Source: Segetibacter sp. (lineage in GTDB: Bacteria; Bacteroidota; Bacteroidia; Chitinophagales; Chitinophagaceae). From it: DNA of 38,149 bases. The stretch is taken from NCBI GenBank assembly GCA_025963675.1, contig JAOQAJ010000222.1, forward strand, positions 1 to 38,149, read 5' to 3'. The notes under the pieces are model-generated. The model was not told where the DNA came from, did not search any database, and saw nothing but the letters and a program-made list of their open reading frames with translations. The translations under genes were made by a program, and so were the position numbers. Position 1 is the stretch's first letter. Every line of letters starts with the position of its first letter. This document shows, one piece after another, positions 25,901 to 33,000 of the stretch.

Positions 25901-26421
25901 ACTCAAACTGCGGTCATAACAGTTGCAAAAATGATTGCGACCATAAAGACAACCATCCAGGTTGCGGACACAACAGTTGTAAAAATGATTGCAAGCACAC
26001 CGACTGCAGTCATGCAAACTGCGGACACAACAGTTGCAAGAATGATTGCAAGCATACTGATTGCAGTCACAAAACCTGCGGCAAAAAAAGCGGCGGTAAT
26101 TCGAGAGCAGCGAATTCGGATGCACAAAGCGTTGTTGCTGCAATTATAACCCCTGACCTTACCAATACTTCAGTATCCGTTTTTCCTAACCCTGCTAACG
26201 ATTACATTGTAATAAAAGTAATGGCAACCAAAGCAGGAAAGGGACTGGCAAGAATTACTGACCTTTCAGGTAAGCTGGTGGCAACAAAAACTGCTGTCAT
26301 AAACAATGGAATGAATCTAATAAAATTTGACAAATTAGGCGGATTAAACGCAGGCACCTACTTTGTCCAGTTAGATTTCAATTACCACATTTACAATCAA
26401 CAATTGGTCGTAGGAAAGTAA
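22960..26421 (+). CDS. T9SS-secreted protein with five SdrD/Cna-B-like domains and a Cys/His-rich repeat tract
   Basis: 1153 residues; signal peptide about 1-40 (KLFILLLLLVSNAVTLSA). An N-terminal domain with several Cys (45-175) is followed by five SdrD-B/Cna-B-like beta domains: about 184-320, 326-432, 445-587, 595-712 and 728-860. Each opens with a likely calcium-binding loop such as NDINANGVKDSDEPG or NDFDGDGKRDPNEPG. Domains 1, 3 and 5 are a longer type (LYADNNNDNVADG), and 2 and 4 a shorter one (LTFPDG). Residues 871-1040 are nine repeats of CKN(D/N)C type with 35 Cys and 27 His. The end (1072-1153, VSVFPNPANDY to the C-terminus) is a type A sorting domain. The protein is probably a calcium-stiffened stalk on the cell surface presenting a metal-binding or disulfide-linked tip; this is inferred. 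ATG start; own terminator downstream. Confidence 0.92.
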   Translation: MRMRHLFTHQNACRNKGSSWSGKLFILLLLLVSNAVTLSAHTVDYFSSCGYVCDGSTVTVNAHLSLTASNTNYNWQFRDNSGTWKCFINGSNAINGAVFTVSNATAKGQLSAAPTLTIKGATTALSNVDVRIVMADGTNVSPCGDRPTFPVYGTDKSLKLHVLTGSDCSNIAAYCSGGTPATLKLGDLIWNDINANGVKDSDEPGVPNAGIKLYADNNNDNVADGAAIATTTTNASGIYGFTKLKSGNYIVGVTIPVGYTKGPASTIDPDNNVNNDNNGVNLIGANQAGGEVRSKAITLSASGEPSTDGDDSNSNLTLDIPLCGNSQLGDFVWNDKNANGIQDLNEPGIQGATVKLTFPDGVTTRTTTTNASGKYLFTALATGNYKVTFSTPAGFNPSAANQGSNDAKDSDPIGGSVTVAVSAGTSNLTLDAGFYTKVVVVSHLTLGNQVWNDFDGDGKRDPNEPGIPGATISLYTDNDSNNIADGPAIKTAMSNTEGHYQFTNLGEGRYIASMPILPGYQQSPNTTTQATSPFPDNDVDDDNNLVTLVGINKAGQGILYTNAITLSAGDEPVDDGDGADGNNTFDLAECGNSFIGDFVWNDVNGNGIQEADEQGIDSVKVTLTFPDGRTASTYTHEYIASNNPNDPIFGGYYNFPNLGPGTYKVTFETPAGLHASPSNKGTDDAKDSDPVNGGPVTVTVTVDKSDFTIDAGFTDFTPPPPPATCPNLSVGNMVFIDLNGNGTKEMYEPGIGGLTVKLYADADGDNVADGAAISTLMTAEDGTYYFGNLAAGKYIVGVTTGSTYAQSANGNTNPDNDKDNDNNGIKTVNGEVLSNAITLSAASEPINDGSDNNSNLTLDVGLKIVAVTPPCTTHCDCKNDCTHTGCGHSNCGHNSCKNDCTHTGCGHSNCGHSSCKNDCDHKDNHPNCGHNSCKNNCAHTGCGHSNCGHSSCKNDCDHKDNHPNCGHNSCKNNCTHTGCGHSNCGHNSCKNDCDHKDNHPGCGHNSCKNDCKHTDCSHANCGHNSCKNDCKHTDCSHKTCGKKSGGNSRAANSDAQSVVAAIITPDLTNTSVSVFPNPANDYIVIKVMATKAGKGLARITDLSGKLVATKTAVINNGMNLIKFDKLGGLNAGTYFVQLDFNYHIYNQQLVVGK
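25570..26079 (+). repeat. Cys/His-rich coding repeats, nine units with a 111-bp superrepeat
   Basis: Two unit types are seen. The 19-residue unit is CKNDCTHTGCGHSNCGHNS; the 18-residue unit is CKNDCDHKDNHPNCGHNS. After two 19-mers they alternate, giving three consecutive 37-residue (111-bp) superunits at 25645-25755, 25756-25866 and 25867-25977, nearly identical in DNA. Two diverged 19-mers (KHTDCSHAN, KHTDCSHKT) close the tract. All indels keep the reading frame. Confidence 0.95.
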
Positions 26422-26463
26422 TAGAAGTGATCTGCGATTAAAGGTATAATCCCTATGAACATC

Positions 26464-26490
26464 AAGAGGCCCTCCAAAAGAGGGCCTCTT
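26464..26490 (+). terminator. Intrinsic terminator after the SdrD-like protein gene
   Basis: Perfect 11-bp GC-rich stem AAGAGGCCCTC / GAGGGCCTCTT with a 5-nt loop (CAAAA), 42 nt after the stop codon, followed on the plus strand by ACTTTTAG. It also lies beyond the end of the convergent 786-aa protein gene, so it may block transcripts from either side. Confidence 0.85.
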
Positions 26491-26617
26491 ACTTTTAGTA
26501 CGATGCATGCAACTGATACGGCCTAACTCGAACTTGTTTACGCTGCTGAGTTTTCAACAACATCTATTTCGCTTGCAGTAAGATTATAAAGACGATATAC
26601 TGGCAAACCATCTGTTA

Positions 26618-26970
26618 ACAGACGAGCTACCTGGTTATTGCATATGCAGCGGAATTGTTTTATTTGTAGCACCGTTAGTGATGTGCAGTTGATAAATACC
26701 TGTGGACAAATGGCTGTTAAGTTCAAGCTGCTGAAAGGAAGTTCCGCCCGGGTTATTGATTTTACCGTCGTATACTTTTTCACCCCCCGCACTTGTTAAG
26801 CTCACCGAGTAATTTCCGCTGGCAACATTATCAAACATTAACCTGATCGTTTTACCCTGTACCGGGTTATTGACAACTGTAATAGTATTTTTTGCACTGG
26901 CAATTTGAACCCGTACAACTTCACTTAGTTTTACATCGCCTGATTTCTCAACAGATTTTATACGATAATA
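26618..26970 (-). repeat. Near-identical sorting-domain block, copy 1
   Basis: Matches 29668-30020 at a constant offset of 3050 bp with only scattered differences. It covers the last ~110 codons of the 786-aa protein, including the sorting domain, and about 17 bp past the stop codon (shared GACGAGCTACCTG). Upstream of it the two genes are clearly more diverged. Confidence 0.85.
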
Positions 26971-28995
26971 ATTATCCCCCGCATTAGGGTTTATATCGAA
27001 GAAGCCATAAGCACTTGACGCAGCCGGATTATTTTTTGCTTTTGCAGAACCAAGGGTTGTAAAGTTTTGTGCATCAACCCACCTTTCCACTTCATAACGC
27101 TCCATATTGCTTTCTGATTCTGCTGTCCATTCTACCTGAATTCCTTTATTTTTTACATATGCTTTTATGCCAGTCAGGTTTACAGAAAGGGTGGCTGCGA
27201 TTTTAAACATAACCCTGAAACGTACAGGAGAGAAAGATGCTGTATCGGAATTAATACTAAATGGAACCAATGACTCACCATAGTTTAGCAGTGTAGACGT
27301 TTTAAGGTATTTATCTTCCAGGTATCCCTGCACAGCATTTGTAAAGTTATTGAGGGTAATTTTCAGAGTATAATTCTTTTGCAAAAGCTGCCATATTTTA
27401 ATCGGAACCGAGTCAGACGTTACAATAGATTTTCTGCCTTCCATACTCAACAGTTGACCATCTCTCAAAACAGCTATATTCTCATCAAGGTTGGTGAACT
27501 TGTAAGAGTCTTCATTGGCTATAGACTGATTGAAGGCATCGGAAAAGTAAACTTTGGTTCCATCCGCTATCTGCAGAGAGGGCAATAAGAGTTGCAACTG
27601 TATATTAGGAAGACTACTAGCGGTTCTAAAGACAGCCCTTTGTGCATTTCCTTTATAAGTTTCTTTGAAAGTAATGGAAGGATTGGTGCCTGTAGCCTGC
27701 ACGAAAAAACCGAGTCCGGATTGAATATAATTATCGACGCTGGATGCAGAATTACTATTTTCCTGTAAAATACTGTTGTAAGAAACATACGCTCCTCTGC
27801 CATTAGTTCCTGAAATGGTGGGGTCGTAAACATAAATACTTTCTGAAATATTAGTTCTATCAATATTTATCCAGTTTACTACTGATGCATAGGGGTTGGC
27901 TACAAAATTATATGAACCTGCGACAGGTGAAAGTTCGGGCATACCCGGTGTTCCGCCACCTCCTGATTTAGCCATTACAACTGTTCCTGTAACCAATGCT
28001 CCTGTTGCGCGAATAGTAGTTACTGATGGGGCAGCCGCATTATTAGTTAAATCTGTACTTCTGCTTCCTCTAACAAAAAGCCTGTAAGCGGTTCCGGCAG
28101 TTAACAGTCTGGTGGTAACTGTTACAGGTGCCCAGGTTTGTGTAGCATTATTGAATGTGAAAAGAGATGAATTATTCGTTTGGGTAGCATCAAACCTATT
28201 GCTGTTTCCTCCCGCACCTGTTATCTGTGTTCCAAAACCCGGCGCAGGATCAAGGTTTGTGTACATATCCGGATTATTAGTGTTTTCCATCCAGTTGGCC
28301 CTAATGTCCGTGGAAGAATTTACAGGGGAGGTTATAAACCTATACGCTCTTTTTGCTGTTAAAAATCTTTCTACAGTCACATCGCCACTGATCTGGTTAC
28401 CTGAATTTACACCCCCGTTGGTAATGTCCGCCAGGCTTGCGGTATTAGAAGATGTAGAAACAAGCGTAATAAAACCATTAGTGGTTAACACACTGTTGTT
28501 TACGTTACCAAAACTGATGGTACCGGTTATCCGTAACACTCCTGCTACTGACACTCCTGTGGGGTTGCTAATTATTAGGTTCTTTATTGTATTTGAGGAG
28601 AAGGCCAGCGCGGGAACACTTTGAGCTGCAGCTCCATTCATCTCAATGGTACCACTGTCTGCGCTTAGCGTACCGCTGTTGCTGATGGTTCCGCTTATTT
28701 TCAGAGTTGCCAGGTTTACGGTTAATGAAGCTCCTGTTTGAATGGTTAAATCTTTAACCGAACTAATGCCGGTCGTAATGACTGGATAGTTGGTTAGTGC
28801 TGAAGGAATAGTGGTAATGGTGGAATCTGCAGGCACACCGAGACTCCAGTTACCGGGTGTGCTCCAATCTGTATTGGCAGCACCTGTCCAGGTTGTAGTT
28901 TGGCCTTGCGAAATATCAGCAATAGCCAAAATAAGAAAAATACAAAGCAAAACAATCTTAAAAGATTTTCTTATAAGATCTTGTGTTATTTTCAT
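26635..28995 (-). CDS. Secreted T9SS protein consisting mainly of the shared C-terminal module
   Basis: 786 residues with a signal peptide (about 1-31, IVLLCIFLILAIADISQG). It is essentially the shared module alone: an NW-rich start (TTTWTGAANTDWSTPGNWS), GNVNNSVLTTNGFITL, the block KRAYRFITSPVNSS and ANWMENTNNPD, a long beta-rich stretch, a fibronectin-III-like segment with WTAESESNMERYEVER, and a type A sorting domain (ITVVNNPVQGK to the end). No repeat array precedes it, unlike the three longer relatives. Either it lost its adhesive N-terminus or the module has a job of its own, for instance as a stalk or surface anchor. The sorting domain is almost identical to that of the 1678-aa neighbour. 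ATG start. The function is unknown beyond surface location. Confidence 0.88.
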   Translation of the reverse strand: MKITQDLIRKSFKIVLLCIFLILAIADISQGQTTTWTGAANTDWSTPGNWSLGVPADSTITTIPSALTNYPVITTGISSVKDLTIQTGASLTVNLATLKISGTISNSGTLSADSGTIEMNGAAAQSVPALAFSSNTIKNLIISNPTGVSVAGVLRITGTISFGNVNNSVLTTNGFITLVSTSSNTASLADITNGGVNSGNQISGDVTVERFLTAKRAYRFITSPVNSSTDIRANWMENTNNPDMYTNLDPAPGFGTQITGAGGNSNRFDATQTNNSSLFTFNNATQTWAPVTVTTRLLTAGTAYRLFVRGSRSTDLTNNAAAPSVTTIRATGALVTGTVVMAKSGGGGTPGMPELSPVAGSYNFVANPYASVVNWINIDRTNISESIYVYDPTISGTNGRGAYVSYNSILQENSNSASSVDNYIQSGLGFFVQATGTNPSITFKETYKGNAQRAVFRTASSLPNIQLQLLLPSLQIADGTKVYFSDAFNQSIANEDSYKFTNLDENIAVLRDGQLLSMEGRKSIVTSDSVPIKIWQLLQKNYTLKITLNNFTNAVQGYLEDKYLKTSTLLNYGESLVPFSINSDTASFSPVRFRVMFKIAATLSVNLTGIKAYVKNKGIQVEWTAESESNMERYEVERWVDAQNFTTLGSAKAKNNPAASSAYGFFDINPNAGDNYYRIKSVEKSGDVKLSEVVRVQIASAKNTITVVNNPVQGKTIRLMFDNVASGNYSVSLTSAGGEKVYDGKINNPGGTSFQQLELNSHLSTGIYQLHITNGATNKTIPLHMQ

Positions 28996-29114
28996 TCTAT
29001 CTGTGGGAGTTTTTTTCCCAAAGAAGGAGTCCCAGACGAATAAACGAATTGAAAAGGTTTTTTATTGCTCCCAACTTAACGTCATTCGTTTAAAATGTTC
29101 CCTTTTGCGGAGCG

Positions 29115-29363
29115 CTACTGAACCAGCACCGCTATGTTTTCAACTTTATCTCCTGCCGTTACCTGCAACTTGTATATGCCTGCCTGTAAAGCTCCTTTTA
29201 TTTTTATGGGTTGCTGGGTTGTTCCTCGATCATGCATTAGCTCTGAATGTACTTTTCGACCGGCATTGTTTATGAGATCGGCAGTATAAGCTGCTTCGGG
29301 AAGGTTTATAAAAACAACGTTTATACTATTCACAACAACCAAAAGCAGTTTCACGGAGCACAT
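29115..29363 (-). pseudogene. Orphan T9SS C-terminal sorting domain (gene remnant)
   Basis: An open frame of 82 codons whose residues about 12-82 align with the sorting domains of the neighbouring proteins. Recognisable are INVVFINLPEAAYTADLINN (compare IRLMFDNVASGNYSVSLTSA in the neighbour), a GIYKLQVTAGDK motif near the end and a terminal VLVQ like the VLMQ and ILVQ endings of the paralogues. The usual PNP motif, the passenger and a signal peptide are missing. A TGA lies in frame two codons before the first Met. It is best read as the 3' remnant of a deleted surface-protein gene. It is distinct in sequence from the two flanking sorting domains, so it comes from another lineage of the family rather than from the recent duplication. 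Confidence 0.7.
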
Positions 29364-29595
29364 GGTTCAGAAAAATTATTACCGGAAAGGCCGCAGATTG
29401 ATTTAGTTATTGACCGTGGAGTAGCAAAGTGAATTTTGAAAGAAGTTAAGTAGTATTCAAGACAAGAATGACTTTGTCATTACGGTATTGAAATGAAGTT
29501 TTTGAAACTGTTTTAAATTGAAGGTCAAAAATCATGAATGGATTTTTTTCAAAGTACCACAACCAGTAAAACCAGAGAGACAAATGGCGGCAGCC

Positions 29596-29652
29596 AAAAA
29601 AAAAGTTAGAAAAATGGATTGAAAACTCCGCCAATCAATTCTTCTAACTTTT
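29596..29652 (-). terminator. Intrinsic terminator after the 1678-aa surface protein gene
   Basis: Outer stem AAAAGTTAGAA / TTCTAACTTTT (29601-29611 with 29642-29652, 11 bp) and inner stem GATTG / CAATC with a 10-nt loop, separated by short mismatched stretches. On the minus strand the hairpin runs into nine T residues. It starts 33 nt after the stop codon. Confidence 0.85.
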
Positions 29653-29667
29653 GCATTCTATCAATTG

Positions 29668-30020
29668 ACAGACGAGCTACCTGCTTATTGCATCAGCACC
29701 TGAATTGTTTTATTTGTAGCACCGTTAGTGATGTGCAGTTGATAAATACCTGTCGATAGATGGTTGTTAAGTTCAAGCTGCTGGAAGGAAGTTCCGCCGG
29801 GGTTATTGATTTTACCGTCGTATACTTTTTCACCTGCCGCACTTGTTAAGCTCACCGAGTAATTTCCGATCGCAACATTATCAAACATTAACCTGATCGT
29901 TTTACCCCGTACCGGGTTATTAACAACTGTAATAGTATTCTTTGCACTGGCAATTTGAACCCGTACAACTTCACTTAGTTTTACATCGCCTGATTTGTCA
30001 ATAGATTTTATACGGTAGTA
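29668..30020 (-). repeat. Near-identical sorting-domain block, copy 2
   Basis: Partner of 26618-26970 (offset 3050 bp, same orientation). It encodes the sorting domain and preceding residues of the 1678-aa protein plus about 17 bp after its stop. Boundaries were judged by eye. Confidence 0.85.
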
Positions 30021-33000
30021 ATTGTCGGCATTCGGATTTACATCAAAGAAACCATAAGGAGTAACATTATTGGAATTGTTTTGCGCTTTTAAAGAAGCAA
30101 TTATTTGAAAATTTTTAGCGTCAGTAGATCTTTCAACTTCGTAAAGGTCCATATTACTTTCCGCTTCAGCAACCCAATCTACCTGTACTCCGTTATTTTT
30201 TGCGTACGCTTTTACCCCTGTCAGTCTCACCGGCAACGTCGCCGAAGTTTCAAATACAACTCTAAAACGATCGACACTAGAAGATGCGGGTTCTGAGGTA
30301 ATGTTAAGAGGTATAATAGTTTCACCATTTGGAAGTGGCGTAGCAATGTTTAGATATTTATCTTCGAGATATACTTCTACATTGGCAGCAAAGTTTTGTA
30401 CGTCTACTTTAAGAGAATAGTTTTTAAGTGAAAGCTGCCAGATCTTTAATGGAATAGAATCTGCACCATGTACCGATTTCCTTCCTTCTAAACTTAGCGT
30501 TGCAGCGTTTCTGTTAATTCCAATATTCTCATCAAGGTTATTAAATTTATAAGAATCTTCAGGGCCGATTGCATTATTAAAGTTGTCGGAGAAAAACACC
30601 TTAACACCATCTGCTGCTGCTGTCTGTTTCGGTATCATCAGTTGAACAGCTATATGCGGCAGTTCGTTTACAGACCGGAAAAGAAGATTGTGCCTGTTCT
30701 TTTTATTTGTTTCGCTAAAAGTTATAGTAGGATTTGCTCCGGTTGTCTGTACAAAAACCGCCTGCCCCGATTGTATATATCTATTGACATTAGAAGATGA
30801 ATTATTGGTGATATCAAGTACACCATTATAGGTAACATAGGCTCCCCTGCCATTATTTCCACTAACAGCGGGATCGTAGTAGTAGAACATATCGGCGATA
30901 TCGGAAACCGTAACTTTTTTCCAGTCAATCGTACTTGCATACGGGTTTCCGAGCAGCGTGTACCCACCAAGTGTAGATGAAAGAGCAGGCATACCTGTCG
31001 TACCACCTCCACCCGGTTTAGCTAATACTAGAGTGCCGGTAACTAGTGTACCCCTTGAACGCAACGTGGTAGCAGATGAAGTAGCCTCGTTTGAACTTAG
31101 ATTGACACTTCTGCTTCCCCTTACCATAATACGGTAGCTACTTCCGGCAGTAAGTAAACCGCTGGTATTAGGTGCAGCAACCCAGGTCTGGGTTGCATTA
31201 TTAAATGTAAAAAGAGATGGATTGTTAGTTGCAGTTGCATCAAAACCGTTAATAATGCCACCGGCGCCGGAAATGTGAGTTCCGAAGCCGGGAACAGGAT
31301 TACTATTGGTATACAAGTTAGCATTATTACTATTTTCCATCCAGTTAGCTTTGATGCTGGTTTCGGAATTTACAGGTGAAGACAAAAACCGGTAAGACCT
31401 TCTGCCTTGTATGTACCTTTCTACTGTCACCACTCCACTTATGCTGTTTCCCGAATTTACACCGTTATTTGTAATGTCAAGCACGCTTGCAGTAGTTGAA
31501 GCAGTAGAAGCGAGGGTTAAAAATCCGGCGGTGGTAAAAACACTATTGTTCACATTACCGAAGCCTACAGAACCAGTTACTTTTAGAGAGTCTGCAAGCA
31601 CTATACCTGCAGCGTTAGTGATAAGCAGGTCTTTTACAATATGTGAAGTAAACAGATTTGCGGGAATTGTTTGAGTAGCGGTTCCGGTTAATTCTACGGT
31701 ACCGTATGCTGCATCTAGTGATCCTCCATTATTTGTGATCGTTCCGTTTATTTTTAAACTTCCCGATGATATGGTTATTGATGATCCTGAATCAAGAGTA
31801 AGATTATTAATGGAAGAATTAAGTGAAACAACCGGATAGTTGGTTAATGACGATGGAATAATCACATTGATTGTATTGTCAGGAACTGTAGCACATTGCC
31901 AGTTAGTTGCTACATGCCACGCAGTACTGGTTGCACCTGTCCAGGTACCAATAGCGCAGGTCTCCCCTGCAATAAAATCGCCGAAGGTAGTAATACCAAG
32001 CGCCTGAACACTAGTAGCAGTTAACACCCCGGTGACGGCCGGTAGAGACCAGGTAGAAGCAGAATATTCAGAGATTTTTAATAATGCCGATTTGAGTCCT
32101 GAGTAGGTCTGAAATGAGTTCCAGCTTAAGGCAATGGTATAGGATGAAAAGACAACGGATCCGGAGTTTACTACATTCCAATACCCCATAATATTTTTAC
32201 TTACAAGAATGTCGGATGTAGACAGATCAGGATGAGACGTTTCGGTGAACCTGCCTGTAATTGCGCCTGGTGAAGTAATTCCTGAAAATGTTAATGTGAA
32301 GGGGCTATAATAATTACTGCTGCCGACAGCGTAAGTTCCTATAAGTGAAATAGCGGAAAAACTGAGTTGCAAATTACCATTAACCCAACCAGTTGTTTGA
32401 GCGGCTCCGGACACACTACCTGTAGCCGTTATAATGACTTTATTTGAGCCGGTTGCAATAAGACCTTTTATAAATGTGAGCCCTTTTATCGTAATATCTC
32501 CTGTAGATGTAATAGCACCCGAAGTCTTATTGACAGTGACGTTATTAAATGGCGTTGTAGAAGTAATGTTTTGACCTGATGTGCCATTAAAAATAATGGT
32601 ACTTGTTCCGGGCGTAAAAGTAGCACCATCATTGGTCCAGTTTCCACCTACGGAATGGGTGTTCGAATTGGCGTCGAATGATGTTCCCAAACCAAAGGTT
32701 GCATTACCACCAATTGTTATGTTGTTCCCGGTCGTAGCACTTATAGTCCCCGAGGTGGTAAAGTCGCCAGCAATAGTAAAAGCAGTTCCGGGTAAAGTTT
32801 TTATTCCGCTGCCGCTTAATATGAGGTGACCATATGTTTCAGAACTTACGGTTTGAGCACTGCCGTTATAATTTACGGTACTGCTTGGAAAGAAAGTTTT
32901 TGTACCAAAACCCGAAACCATTGAAATGGACGTGTTGAAAGTTGCTCCATTAGCAACTTCAAAAGTTTTTGTAGCAGCGCCTGTAATGCTATAACTACCG

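Larger units (their letters stand above)
28996..29684. other. Intergenic region holding an orphan sorting domain and a terminator
   Basis: 689 bp between two paralogous surface-protein genes on the minus strand. It contains the T9SS sorting-domain remnant (29115-29363) and a strong terminator (29596-29652). The rest (28996-29114 and 29364-29595) shows no convincing gene. The promoter of the 786-aa gene should lie here. Confidence 0.6.

Noticed and set aside
25570-26079. Possible CRISPR-like or other noncoding tandem repeat array
   Set aside because: The units are contiguous, without unique spacers, and all are multiples of three that keep the frame of the T9SS protein. They are coding repeats.
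25559-26149. Long open frames on the plus (other frame) and minus strands across the Cys/His tract, one of them also Cys-rich
   Set aside because: They are by-products of the repetitive codons of the real frame (TGC/AAC/CAC) and have no start context or homology. The plus frame at 22960-26421 has signal peptide, domains and sorting domain.
29446-29634. 62-codon minus-strand frame upstream of the orphan sorting domain
   Set aside because: It overlaps the terminator hairpin of the neighbouring gene and shows no family resemblance.
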